Assembly (NCBI GenBank): GCA_900551095.1
Contig: URUJ01000004.1
Span: 9,948 to 73,947, forward strand
Source of the DNA: an uncultured Anaerococcus sp.
GTDB lineage: Bacteria > Bacillota > Clostridia > Tissierellales > Peptoniphilaceae
DNA length: 64,000 bases
Direction of reading: 5' to 3'
In this document: one piece after another, positions 51,604 through 60,744 of the stretch
Numbering within the stretch: the stretch's first letter is position 1
How the letters are laid out: each line of letters starts with the position of its first letter
The notes under the pieces: model-generated
Database searches by the model: none
What the model was told of the DNA's origin: nothing
The model's input: only the letters and a program-made list of their open reading frames with translations
Made by a program: the position numbers and the translations under genes

Positions 51604-52806
51604 TTAAATAGAGGCTTTTTTTAATAATTTTTTAAATGAGTTATCAATTAAAATTGCACCCAAAGGAGCTGTGATAATAATACCAAGGACTGCAATTGAT
51701 AAAATCGGCATTCCCGAATCTAAACCATTTGTAAGTGCAACAGATCCAATCGCAGCCTGAACTGTTGCCTTAGGTGTGTAGGCAAAAATTGTGAACAACT
51801 TTTCTTTTTTATTAAGATTACTTTCTTTTACAGAAATAAAGACACCCATAGATCTAATTAAAAGACCTAGGATAATCAAAACTACTCCAACTACACCAAT
51901 ATTAGTCATATATTTTATATCTACTTCTGCCCCTACTAATACAAAAAGAATTATTTCCGCAAAAATCCAAAGCTTAGCAAATTTATCCGAAAGTCTATCA
52001 ACCACGCCTTTATCAGCTTTAATTTTATAAGAAGAGGCCATAGATATAACTGCAAGTAGACCTGAAATTGGAATAATATCATTAAATAATTCTTCCGCAC
52101 TAATTAACAAAAACGAAAGAGATAATATAATAATAACCTTACTAGTGTTTCTTATATATGATCCGTTTTTATATCGCCTCTCAAAAAATATATACAATAT
52201 ATAGCCAAGTAATATTCCTAAACCAATTCCCAACAAAATTGAAACCGGCACCTTGAATAATGACTTATAAGAAAAATCATCACCCATAGCCATGGATAGA
52301 AATGAGGAAAATAAAACCAAAACAAATACATCATCGCACGAAGCCCCAGCTAATATCATCTGAGGTACAGATTCATCTTTTCCGTAACCCTCATCAATTA
52401 ATTTTACCATCCTTGGCACAACTATTGCTGGAGAAACTGCTGCCATGACAGCCCCCATAAGAAGACCATCAATTAAATTTAATCCTAATAATTTTGGTAC
52501 AAAAATGGCATAGGATAAAATCTCAAAACTTGCCGGAAGAAAAGAAAGTAAAAATGCAGAAGATCCTACTTTTTTAAGATCAGCAATATCTAAACTAAGA
52601 CCAGCTTTAAGTAAAATTACAATCAAAGCAATAGTCCTTAGCTCTTGTGAAATAGTAAGTATCTTAGTATCTAGTAAATTTAAAACGTAAGGCCCTAAGA
52701 TAATTCCTGTAAGAAGCATACCAATTATCCTAGGTAACTTTAAGCTATCAAAAATTTGGGCAAAAATCATACCAACGATCAAAATAAGTCCAAAAGATAA
52801 AATCAT
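51604..52806 (-). CDS. CPA-family cation/proton antiporter under a fluoride riboswitch
   Basis: This 400-residue integral membrane protein has about 12 hydrophobic segments with the Na+/H+ exchanger pattern LKLPRIIGMLLTGIILGP, ALIVILLKAGLSLD and the ion-site motif GASCDDVFVLVLFSSFL. I start it at the ATG with AAAGGAGG, not the upstream TTG/GTG frames, which would overlap the riboswitch terminator. The leader carries a fluoride aptamer, which places it among the antiporters proposed to remove or tolerate fluoride. Direct F- transport has not been seen; the family normally exchanges Na+ for H+. Confidence 0.87.
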   Translation of the reverse strand: MILSFGLILIVGMIFAQIFDSLKLPRIIGMLLTGIILGPYVLNLLDTKILTISQELRTIALIVILLKAGLSLDIADLKKVGSSAFLLSFLPASFEILSYAIFVPKLLGLNLIDGLLMGAVMAAVSPAIVVPRMVKLIDEGYGKDESVPQMILAGASCDDVFVLVLFSSFLSMAMGDDFSYKSLFKVPVSILLGIGLGILLGYILYIFFERRYKNGSYIRNTSKVIIILSLSFLLISAEELFNDIIPISGLLAVISMASSYKIKADKGVVDRLSDKFAKLWIFAEIILFVLVGAEVDIKYMTNIGVVGVVLIILGLLIRSMGVFISVKESNLNKKEKLFTIFAYTPKATVQAAIGSVALTNGLDSGMPILSIAVLGIIITAPLGAILIDNSFKKLLKKASI

Positions 52807-52822
52807 AATTCCTCCTTTAAAT

Positions 52823-52861
52823 AAAAAAACTGACAACCCTACTAAGTGTAGAAGTCATCAG
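52823..52861 (-). terminator. riboswitch-controlled terminator
   Basis: CTGATGACTTCTAC and GTAGGGTTGTCAG pair around ACTTA (one bulge, several G-U pairs) and are followed by seven T residues on the minus strand. Its 5' arm is the 3' part of the fluoride aptamer, so aptamer folding and termination are mutually exclusive. Confidence 0.85.
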
Positions 52862-52907
52862 CGCACGCGTTTAGATTATAATTATCAAGGGAGAACTTCA
52901 TTCCCCA
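52846..52907 (-). promoter_or_regulatory. fluoride riboswitch (crcB motif)
   Basis: Read on the minus strand, the leader has GGGGAATGAAGTTCTCCC (P1 with the loop GAAGT) and then an AT-rich spacer of ~20 nt. AAACGCG, CGCTGATGACTTCTACA follow. GAAGT in the first loop pairs with ACTTC, making the pseudoknot typical of the fluoride aptamer. AAACGC and CTGATGAC...CTAC are the conserved segments. The 3' segment also forms a terminator, so fluoride would switch the antiporter on. The long spacer between P1 and AAAC is unusual. Confidence 0.86.
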
Positions 52908-52954
52908 AAAATTATTATATGCAACTTCTTTTTAAAATCAAATAGAAATTACTT

Positions 52955-53797
52955 TTACTTTATAGGTACAAAAGTTTTCCCAGAATCATTAGACTTATAA
53001 GTAACTTCATTTCCATGTATGTCCTTACAAACAAGTAAAATTGCTCCATTATCTTCTACCAACCCAGAAATATTAGGACTAGTATCAGGAATTTCTGAAA
53101 TATAATTTATTTTCTCATCCTTGATTTCAACAAAAATCCATCTAGACCTAGCTCCTGCCCTATCAACTTCAATAAGACCAAAGTTTGAATTTGGGATTTC
53201 CTTTACATCTTCAATGCTAAATTCATTTAAAATTTCTTGTTCATTAGGATTCTCATATTCCAAATTATTTTCATTAGTATTATTATTTGATATTCGCTTG
53301 TTATTCCTATATAAAAATAATTTAAGCCTTGCATTAGCATCTTTATTTGTGATTTTTTCAAGATCTTTAAAAGTTTTCTCACTATCCTCAAATGTCATCT
53401 TATCCATAGTGATAAAATTTTTCTTATAAATCACAAAGTTTTCATCAATCCATCCCTCGTTTAGGATATAATAACTCTCCCCATCATAAGAAAAACCTAC
53501 ATTATCCTTAAAAGCAAAAATACTAATAATAAGAATTATGTATCCTGCAAAAAAAACAATTCCAATTAAAATCAACGTCACAATAAGCTTTAGATAAAAA
53601 TTTATACAAAGACCAGTAAATTTACTTATAAAGAAAATCTGATAGGCAAAAAATAATAAAACCGCTAATCCTAGCAGGATGTTATTAAAAATTGGTATAA
53701 AGTCTACTTTAGCACATAATAAAAATACTAAATATAGAATCGGAAATGTTAATAAGTAAAAAATAGCATATATAAGCTGTTTATTCTTAGTACTCAT
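52955..53797 (-). CDS. membrane protein with C-terminal extracytoplasmic domain, unknown function
   Basis: A 280-residue protein with three hydrophobic helices (about 8-28, 36-58 and 68-95) followed by a ~180-residue hydrophilic domain. The end of that domain (EDNGAILLVCKDIHGNEV, SNDSGKTF) resembles one blade of a sialidase/BNR-type repeat. I do not recognise a family. It begins 35 bp after the NERD gene and has its own space before the riboswitch. Confidence 0.65.
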   Translation of the reverse strand: MSTKNKQLIYAIFYLLTFPILYLVFLLCAKVDFIPIFNNILLGLAVLLFFAYQIFFISKFTGLCINFYLKLIVTLILIGIVFFAGYIILIISIFAFKDNVGFSYDGESYYILNEGWIDENFVIYKKNFITMDKMTFEDSEKTFKDLEKITNKDANARLKLFLYRNNKRISNNNTNENNLEYENPNEQEILNEFSIEDVKEIPNSNFGLIEVDRAGARSRWIFVEIKDEKINYISEIPDTSPNISGLVEDNGAILLVCKDIHGNEVTYKSNDSGKTFVPIK

Positions 53798-53832
53798 AAT
53801 ATATTACCTACATTAACATATAATTAATTATT

Positions 53833-54591
53833 TTAACTTTTAGACTCGACAAACCTACATTTTGGAAAATTAGAACAACCTATAAATTTGCCATACTTGC
53901 CTTCTCTTTCTACTAGTTCCCCTCCACACCTAGGACATATTCCTGCCTTTATTTTAGCTTGGGTTTCCTTCTTTATTTTCTTAATATCTCTTGTATGTCC
54001 ATAATCAGTTTGGAAAGATTTGTTTTCCTTTATAATCTCAATAATTTTATCAAGGTCTTCACTATTTATTATTTTCTCAGTAGATAAGTCTTCAATCAAC
54101 TTTCCGACTTGTGAAATCTTACAAATTTTTGCATCCTTTACCTCAACTGCATCTAAATTAGCCTCTGGTGAAAAAGCAATTATAGAAAAATATTTCATAT
54201 CAGGATAAGATTTATCTAATATTGCTTCTAGAGATTTTATATGGCCATAGTTTTGTGAAATTGGATTCATGAAATCATATTTTTTATTTCCTAAATATTG
54301 AGACCAATTACGAGAATACTCTTTCCCATAAATCTTTCCCTTATAGGCCTTGGTTTCAACAACAAAAATTCCATATTTTGACACAACTAAATGATCAATC
54401 TGACTTGCTTTTGTATGACTAGTTGGATTGATTAATTTTATATCATGAATTACTTTATATTTGCTTTTATCCAAGTTTTTTAAAAATTTCGCAACTACTA
54501 GCTCTCCAATGTCCCCTTTAAACTTTGACCTGTAAACTGTAGTTAATAAAATACATCCTATAGCTATTGCAGTTAATATTTCATCTAGCAT
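53833..54591 (-). CDS. NERD nuclease-like protein with topoisomerase zinc finger
   Basis: This 252-residue protein starts with a hydrophobic segment (about 5-20) followed by a NERD domain with the nuclease-like pattern FKGDIGELVVAKFL, QIDHLVVSKYGIFVVETKAYKGKIYG. It ends in a C4 topoisomerase-type zinc ribbon CPRCGGELVEREGKYGKFIGC plus CRF. NERD proteins are predicted DNA-processing enzymes. The zinc ribbon supports DNA binding. Substrate and role are unknown. Confidence 0.85.
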   Translation of the reverse strand: MLDEILTAIAIGCILLTTVYRSKFKGDIGELVVAKFLKNLDKSKYKVIHDIKLINPTSHTKASQIDHLVVSKYGIFVVETKAYKGKIYGKEYSRNWSQYLGNKKYDFMNPISQNYGHIKSLEAILDKSYPDMKYFSIIAFSPEANLDAVEVKDAKICKISQVGKLIEDLSTEKIINSEDLDKIIEIIKENKSFQTDYGHTRDIKKIKKETQAKIKAGICPRCGGELVEREGKYGKFIGCSNFPKCRFVESKS

Positions 54592-54642
54592 AATTCCTCC
54601 TATTTTCGTATAAATATAGCGAATACAATTTCAAAAATTTTT

Positions 54643-55254
54643 CTAATCTATAAAAATAAATATTGAAGCTAATAAGTACACTACTCCCCAAAAAAGATTC
54701 AATTTAAATAACAAAACAACTAAGATTATATTTACAATTATAGAAGGAATCATAGATTTTAAATTCGTCATTCCAACTTCTAAATCTTCACCATAATTTC
54801 TTTTTCTTCCTGTTTTATAACTAGGGAGCATTTTATAATTAAATGTTAGAAAAATGTTCTCAAATGCAAATATATAGGTTATAATTTTAAAAAATATTTT
54901 AAATTCAAAATCATTTGCAGCTATGAATCCGAGCTTTATTCCTATATTTGATATAAAATATAAAATCAAAACAAAAGACGCTAAGAAGAAAAAAGTAAAT
55001 ATATTTTTACTCAATATGTATTTTAGTTTATTGTTTCTAGTATTTAAGTTTTGATATTTTTCATAAAACATTTCATCTCTAGTAATATATCTAAAAATAG
55101 CACTCGTAAGTACTCCAAGACCCAAACAAAAAATCCATTGTGGCATTCTTATAAGTGCAAATGTAAATAAAAATACTAATCCAAAGAAAAACCTATATAG
55201 GTCATGGCTTCCATCTCTTATAAAAAATTTCCTAAATGTTCTCCTTAAAAACAT
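54643..55254 (-). CDS. polytopic membrane protein, unknown
   Basis: A 203-residue protein with about six hydrophobic segments and a basic N-terminus (RRTFRKFFIRDG). It contains no motif I recognise. It lies 51 bp upstream of the NERD gene, with the catalase terminator preceding it. The ribosome site is AAGGAT. Confidence 0.6.
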   Translation of the reverse strand: MFLRRTFRKFFIRDGSHDLYRFFFGLVFLFTFALIRMPQWIFCLGLGVLTSAIFRYITRDEMFYEKYQNLNTRNNKLKYILSKNIFTFFFLASFVLILYFISNIGIKLGFIAANDFEFKIFFKIITYIFAFENIFLTFNYKMLPSYKTGRKRNYGEDLEVGMTNLKSMIPSIIVNIILVVLLFKLNLFWGVVYLLASIFIFID

Positions 55255-55307
55255 ATTATCCTTTCTAATTTGCCGCTTAAACTAAAACAGTTTGTAATTT
55301 TTAAAAT

Positions 55308-55340
55308 ATAAATAAGAGCTCGGGAATCCCCAAGCTCTCG
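55308..55340 (-). terminator. terminator of katE
   Basis: AGAGCTTGGG and CCCGAGCTCT pair around a 3-nt loop (one bulge) on the minus strand, just past the catalase stop, followed by TATTTATATTTT. Confidence 0.75.
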
Positions 55341-55345
55341 AGTTT

Positions 55346-57472
55346 TTATATAGAACCTTCTCTATTCCAGAATCTTTGTTTAGCTAAATTTTCTATAAAC
55401 TTATCTATATCTTTCATATCTTTTGTAACCATTACGCCATCGGCCTTTTCTTGTTCTTTATCTAAGATTCCATCTGAATTTCCGATAACCCAAATTGGTT
55501 TATAGTGCTTGAAGGTTTCATCTACAAATTCACCTACGTTTTTCTTAAATTCCTTAGAAGGTTCTTCTGGAACGACAACTATAAGGGCATCTTCTAATAC
55601 TGGATGGACTGTTTCATACCTATGGTCTACTTTTTCGCCATCTTTTGTATCTTGAAGGTCGCCTTGGATAATTTCTGCCTTAGCCTTAGAATCTTTAATT
55701 TTCTTTACTAGAGTTTTAAAGTCAAAATCGAAGTCATTATCGGAATAAATTCCAACTTTAAGGGTATCAGGTTTAAATATTGTATCAGCTTGGGCAAATT
55801 CTGGCATCCTTACTTTTAAGGCTTCCTTACTTGGTTTAACGCCTACTGGATCAAAACCGCGCTCAGCATCTGGTTTATCAGCGCCTACATTTTTAGCAAT
55901 TTCTTCCGCCATTTTTTGATCAACATTTGCAAACATATCTACAACATTTTGCCTAATTTCTTCTCTTTGAACTTTTGATAATTCAAAAGAAAAGGCATTT
56001 ATGATATGGTCTTGCTCGACCTTACTAACTGACTTATAGAAGGCTGTAGCTTGGCTAAAGTGGTCTCTAAAGCTATCGTCCCTTGCTTTTATAACTTCGC
56101 CGTCAATTTTTTCTTGATAATGTTCATAACCACCATTTTCTGGACTTTCATAGTATGGGGATTGATCATCTATAGTTGACTTATGATAGGCTACTGGTCC
56201 TTTGTTTATCATATGTTGATGCCATCCATCTCTTTGGTTGTTATGAACTTCAGCTATAGGTCTATTTATAGGAATTTGTGCAAAATTTGGTCCGCCTAGC
56301 CTTAATAATTGTGTATCAGTGTAGGAGAAAAGTCTACCTTGTAAGAGTGGGTCATTTGAAAAATCAATGCCAGGGATGACATTACCTGGGTTAAAGGCAA
56401 CTTGCTCAGTTTCTGCAAAGTAGTTATCGACATTTCTATTAAAAATCATTTCACCAATTTTTATCTTTGGAATATCTTCTTCTGGCCACACTTTGGTAGG
56501 ATCTAGAATATCAAATGGGAAGTCGTGTTCTTTTTCTTCTGGAAGTAGCTGAACACAGAAGTCCCAAACTGGATAAGAACCTTCATTAATAGCATCATAC
56601 ATATCTTTTCTCTGGCTATCTGGGTCATTTCCTGATACCTTTAAGGTCTCATCCCATACTCTTGAGTGGACACCTAGTTGTGGATTCCACTGGTATCTTA
56701 CGAAGGTTGCCTTCCCATCTTTATTTATCCATCTAAAGGTATGGACAGCAAAACCATCAACCATACGAAGACTTAGAGGTATAGCCCTATCACTCATTTG
56801 CCACATAACCATGTGAGCTGACTCTTGGTTACGAGTTACAAAATCCCAAAAAGTATCGTGGGCAGATTGGGCTTGAGGCACTTCTGTATCTGGCTCTGGT
56901 TTTACTGCGTGTACAAAATCAGGAAACTTAATCGCATCTTGGATTATAAATACTGGTATATTATTTCCTACAATATCGTAGTTTCCTTCTTCTGTATAAA
57001 ATTTTATAGCAAACCCACGCACATCACGAGGCGTATCTGTAGAGCCCCTAAATCCTGCTACAGTAGATATCCTTGAAAACAAAGGAGTTTCTTTATTGTG
57101 ACCTGAAAACATACAAGCCTTGGTATATTCACTCATATCCTTGGTCGATTTAAAAATACCATGGGCACCTACACCACGAGCGTGAACTATTCTTTCAGGA
57201 ATCCTCTCATGGTCAAAGTGCATGATTTTTTCTCTTAGGTGAAAATCTTCAAGGAGAGTTGGTCCCCTTCTTCCAGCTTTAAGAGAAAATTCATCCTCAG
57301 CCATCTTAAGACCCTTATTGGTTGTAAAGGCCTTACCTTTGTTGTTGACCCTATTTTTCTCAAGATCTTTAATCTTGTCATTGTCCTTAACAGAATCAAC
57401 TTTTTTAGAACCTTCTGGTGTTAAAGGTGCTTTGATAAAGTCGTGTTGGTTCTTATCTTTCTTTTTAGTCAT
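55346..57472 (-). CDS. katE: large-subunit haem catalase (HPII/KatE-like)
   Basis: This 708-residue protein is long like clade II catalases. The catalytic His is in RIVHARGVGAHG (near residue 97), the distal Asn in DIVGNNIPVF, and the proximal haem Tyr in RLFSYTDTQLLRLG. Residues after ~560 form the extra C-terminal DJ-1/amidotransferase-like domain (IYSDNDFDFDFK, LIVVVPEEPSKE). It destroys hydrogen peroxide. It is a stand-alone gene with its own terminator. A large catalase is unusual for a presumed anaerobic coccus and may have come from elsewhere, though base composition looks local. Confidence 0.93.
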   Translation of the reverse strand: MTKKKDKNQHDFIKAPLTPEGSKKVDSVKDNDKIKDLEKNRVNNKGKAFTTNKGLKMAEDEFSLKAGRRGPTLLEDFHLREKIMHFDHERIPERIVHARGVGAHGIFKSTKDMSEYTKACMFSGHNKETPLFSRISTVAGFRGSTDTPRDVRGFAIKFYTEEGNYDIVGNNIPVFIIQDAIKFPDFVHAVKPEPDTEVPQAQSAHDTFWDFVTRNQESAHMVMWQMSDRAIPLSLRMVDGFAVHTFRWINKDGKATFVRYQWNPQLGVHSRVWDETLKVSGNDPDSQRKDMYDAINEGSYPVWDFCVQLLPEEKEHDFPFDILDPTKVWPEEDIPKIKIGEMIFNRNVDNYFAETEQVAFNPGNVIPGIDFSNDPLLQGRLFSYTDTQLLRLGGPNFAQIPINRPIAEVHNNQRDGWHQHMINKGPVAYHKSTIDDQSPYYESPENGGYEHYQEKIDGEVIKARDDSFRDHFSQATAFYKSVSKVEQDHIINAFSFELSKVQREEIRQNVVDMFANVDQKMAEEIAKNVGADKPDAERGFDPVGVKPSKEALKVRMPEFAQADTIFKPDTLKVGIYSDNDFDFDFKTLVKKIKDSKAKAEIIQGDLQDTKDGEKVDHRYETVHPVLEDALIVVVPEEPSKEFKKNVGEFVDETFKHYKPIWVIGNSDGILDKEQEKADGVMVTKDMKDIDKFIENLAKQRFWNREGSI

Positions 57473-57546
57473 TTCTACCTCCTATAAAGTAACTCTCTTA
57501 CGTAATTTATACCCAAATTAAGTAAAATTAATGATATTTGCCTAAT

Positions 57547-57573
57547 AAAAACAGCCCTGTGAAGAGCTGCTTT
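57547..57573 (-). terminator. terminator of the Bce-like operon
   Basis: AGCAGCTC and GGGCTGTT pair with a short loop (two G-U pairs) and lead into TTTATTA on the minus strand after the permease stop. Confidence 0.7.
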
Positions 57574-57580
57574 CATTAAT

Positions 57581-60019
57581 TTATTCTGTTCTAATTAGAT
57601 CAATTGTTGGTCTGTCTAGAATTCTTTTTAAGGATAAGTGATAAATTAGCACATTTATTCCGTAGACTACTAAAGAAAATGCTATAAATAATTTATAGTC
57701 ATAGTATCTTAGGAGATTTAAAAAAGTCAATCTCGATGAGAATATTGAAATTATAAACATTATACCTATGCTAGTTAATACAACTATAAGTAATGATTTT
57801 ATCTGTTCATTTATATATTCTTTTTCATAAACCTTTTTAAGTTCATCTAAATCCATCCCACAAGAGTAAAGACTTCCGATTTCTTTTTTTCTGCTCATGA
57901 GACTTAAATTAATGGATGAGTAGCCATTGATGATATTTAGTACAAAGATGATTGATGCTATTCCTATTGTAATTTTCATTAAACTTTTTAAATCTTTATA
58001 TCTATTTTCTCTCTGCTCTTCACCTGTCATAATATTAAATCTGTCTTCAGGGGAAAGTTTTCCTCTAATCATTGCTTCTACATATTCTTTTATATCTTCA
58101 GTATCAGAATCATTTATTCTCATATCTAATGTAAAAGGATAGTTTTTATATTTTTCATCATCTGCTTTTTGCATTAGATTATAAAATGTATCAAAATCTG
58201 TGTAAATTTTTACATCAAATGGCATTGTTCTAGATTTAAGTTCCCCTAAATCTTCTATTGCTTTAGAAATTTTAATACTTGTTTCGTACTCATCTCCAAT
58301 ACTTATATCAAGACTTGTTGGATTTTCAAAATATGGTATCTTCTTCGCTTTAGATATTGGTATAGATGAATCCTCTTGGATCATATTGTAAAGTATAAAT
58401 TCACCTTTTTTCCCTCCTAGCTCTTTTAAGTCATCTTCTTCTAATGCAATTAAAAATCCGTCCATTCCTTCTGAGTTATATTTTTCTATATCTTTCTCAG
58501 CTTCTTTATCTAGACCCGCATTTTTAGCTTCTTGTGAAAAGTTTAGATTATTTTTAACTGTCACATATTTCTCTTTAAATATATAAGACTTTTCATTAGG
58601 TATCTTCTCTCTAATTTCGCTAAGTGCCATCGGAACTTCATCTTTTTCACTATAATACTCTACAGAAAAGTTATATCCAGTATCATAATATGAATAATCT
58701 CTAAAATAACTTGAAATACCAATAATAATTATAAAAACTGAGATAATGAGTATACCTAATGCAGAAATATATCGTTGAGACTTTATTGAAGCTAGGTTAT
58801 TAAGTCTAAGTTCCTTCCAAAAATCATTGGCTCTTTTCTTTTTAGATTTTGAAAAATCTATATTTCCTCTTATTCCATCTATAATATTTATTTTAGAAAT
58901 CTTTTTTGCAGGAGATTTTATAGCCAAGGCAACAATTATAAAAGAAACAAATAGTATAGATAAACTTAATAATGGATTAAATCTTACTGCTTCAAAGGCA
59001 CTTACTCCCTCACCTTTTTGTATATTACTATACAAATAATATATAAAGAAAAAACCAGCTATATGACCTAAAAGTATTGGAATTGCTGATATAATTAAAC
59101 CTTCTTTTAAAAGCATCAAATAAATTTGACCATTAGTTGACCCTATAGATTTATATATAGATAGCTCTCTAATTTTTCGAAGACCCCAAACCCAGAAGAT
59201 GTTTTTTATAAAAAATACAAAAACGACTATACATCCTAGTATAGATAATACGATAATCGCTTTACTCATAATATTCTGAAAAGGATCCCTTCCAATACCG
59301 TAATAGTATATTAATACATCAGAAAATTCTAGTTCTACATCTCTACCAAGCTTATTATTTATATCTTCCTGAATATTTTCTTTATTTTTATAGGATTTTT
59401 CAAATGAATCAAACTTCACATATGTTTTAAAGGATGACATCTTTTCTTGTAATCCTAAAGCAAAATTTAATTTACTATATTTGTTATAAACGTCTCCATA
59501 AACTCCTACTACAGTAAAAGATTTAGTAGAATCTTTTTTAAATATCTCCTTATCAGTATTTGCACTAGTAGGACCTATTTCTTCCCCATCTATAAACCTA
59601 TTACCTATTTCAAGTTTTATTTCATCACCTAAATTAATACTATTTTTCTTTGCAAGGCTCTCAGATACTACAATTTCATCTTCATTTTCAGCAAATCTAC
59701 CTTCTTGAAGTCTTGAATACTCTCTCATTTCATTTATTGCTTGGTCTTGATAATTAATAACTATTAAGTCATCATTATATTTTGCATTATCTGGTTCAAG
59801 GGACATTTTTCCAATTAATTCGATATCTTCAATAGACCTTAGTTTTTCTACTTCTTCATTTGATAACTCATCCTTAATCTCAGCATGATAAAAATTATTT
59901 GACATGGCGTATCCATAGTTGGCCTGTCTATTTATATAACCATAATAAAAAACCACTGTAAAAAATAAACTTACAATAAGTAGAGATATAAAAATAGGAA
60001 AATTTTTCTTCTTATTCAT
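57581..60019 (-). CDS. FtsX-type ABC permease (BceB-like/MacB-like)
   Basis: About 812 residues, starting at the ATG with GGGAG nine bases upstream rather than earlier in-frame codons. It has an N-terminal membrane helix and a MacB-like extracellular domain (about 35-250). Then come FtsX helices, a further long extracellular region (about 455-680) and a final three-helix FtsX block (about 690-800). The surrounding ATPase, histidine kinase and response regulator genes match peptide-antibiotic sensing and resistance modules. The cargo is not visible. Confidence 0.86.
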   Translation of the reverse strand: MNKKKNFPIFISLLIVSLFFTVVFYYGYINRQANYGYAMSNNFYHAEIKDELSNEEVEKLRSIEDIELIGKMSLEPDNAKYNDDLIVINYQDQAINEMREYSRLQEGRFAENEDEIVVSESLAKKNSINLGDEIKLEIGNRFIDGEEIGPTSANTDKEIFKKDSTKSFTVVGVYGDVYNKYSKLNFALGLQEKMSSFKTYVKFDSFEKSYKNKENIQEDINNKLGRDVELEFSDVLIYYYGIGRDPFQNIMSKAIIVLSILGCIVVFVFFIKNIFWVWGLRKIRELSIYKSIGSTNGQIYLMLLKEGLIISAIPILLGHIAGFFFIYYLYSNIQKGEGVSAFEAVRFNPLLSLSILFVSFIIVALAIKSPAKKISKINIIDGIRGNIDFSKSKKKRANDFWKELRLNNLASIKSQRYISALGILIISVFIIIIGISSYFRDYSYYDTGYNFSVEYYSEKDEVPMALSEIREKIPNEKSYIFKEKYVTVKNNLNFSQEAKNAGLDKEAEKDIEKYNSEGMDGFLIALEEDDLKELGGKKGEFILYNMIQEDSSIPISKAKKIPYFENPTSLDISIGDEYETSIKISKAIEDLGELKSRTMPFDVKIYTDFDTFYNLMQKADDEKYKNYPFTLDMRINDSDTEDIKEYVEAMIRGKLSPEDRFNIMTGEEQRENRYKDLKSLMKITIGIASIIFVLNIINGYSSINLSLMSRKKEIGSLYSCGMDLDELKKVYEKEYINEQIKSLLIVVLTSIGIMFIISIFSSRLTFLNLLRYYDYKLFIAFSLVVYGINVLIYHLSLKRILDRPTIDLIRTE

Positions 60020-60692
60020 TTCTTTCATCTCCCACAATTTTGCCATCCACAATTGTCACTATGCGGTCTGCTTGGAGGGCGATTTCTTCGTCATGGGTGA
60101 TTAATATAATTGTTTGTTTTAAAGTCCTATTAAAATATTTAAAGATTTCTATAATTTCCTTAGAATTTTTTCTGTCTAAATTACCTGTTGGTTCGTCGGC
60201 TAAGATTATTGAAGGTTTATAAATCAAAGACCTTGCTATGGCAACTCTTTGCTGCTGGCCACCAGATAGTTCACTTGGAAAGGAATCAAGTTTACTTTCT
60301 ATGTCAAGTTTTCTAACAGTATCAAGTAATACTTCTTCATGGATTTTTCTCTTATCTAGCTTTAAGGGTAATTCTATATTGTGTCTTACAGTTAGATTTT
60401 GGATTAAATTATAAAATTGATAGATTAATCCTACTTTTCTCCTTCTAAATAGGGCCAACTCCTTTGAAGAATATTGGGAAATATCATTTCCATCTATATA
60501 AACTTTTCCATCGCTTGGACTATCTACTCCTCCTATGATATGTAAAAGAGTTGATTTGCCAGACCCACTAGGGCCTACAATGGCTACAAATTCTCCTCTT
60601 TCTATTGTGAGATCAACCCCATCTAAGGCAATAACCTTGGAATTGCCTTCCCCATATTCTTTTCTTAGGTTTTCTACTTTTAATATTTCCAT
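60012..60692 (-). CDS. ABC transporter ATP-binding protein (BceA-like)
   Basis: A 226-residue ATPase with Walker A GPSGSGKSTLLH, the Q-loop in LIYQFYNL, signature LSGGQQQRVAIARSL, Walker B IILADEPTGNLD and His switch LITHDEE. It overlaps the permease gene by 8 bp, so both subunits are made together. Length and motifs match the MacB/LolD/BceA class. Confidence 0.93.
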   Translation of the reverse strand: MEILKVENLRKEYGEGNSKVIALDGVDLTIERGEFVAIVGPSGSGKSTLLHIIGGVDSPSDGKVYIDGNDISQYSSKELALFRRRKVGLIYQFYNLIQNLTVRHNIELPLKLDKRKIHEEVLLDTVRKLDIESKLDSFPSELSGGQQQRVAIARSLIYKPSIILADEPTGNLDRKNSKEIIEIFKYFNRTLKQTIILITHDEEIALQADRIVTIVDGKIVGDERNE

Positions 60693-60744
60693 AACTGCCT
60701 CCTTTTTCTTATGTCAAGGTAAGCATATAAAAATAAAGTGATTT

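Noticed and set aside
52807..52836. Upstream start of the antiporter
   Set aside because: It overlaps the riboswitch terminator's T run. The ATG with AAAGGAGG gives the normal first membrane helix.
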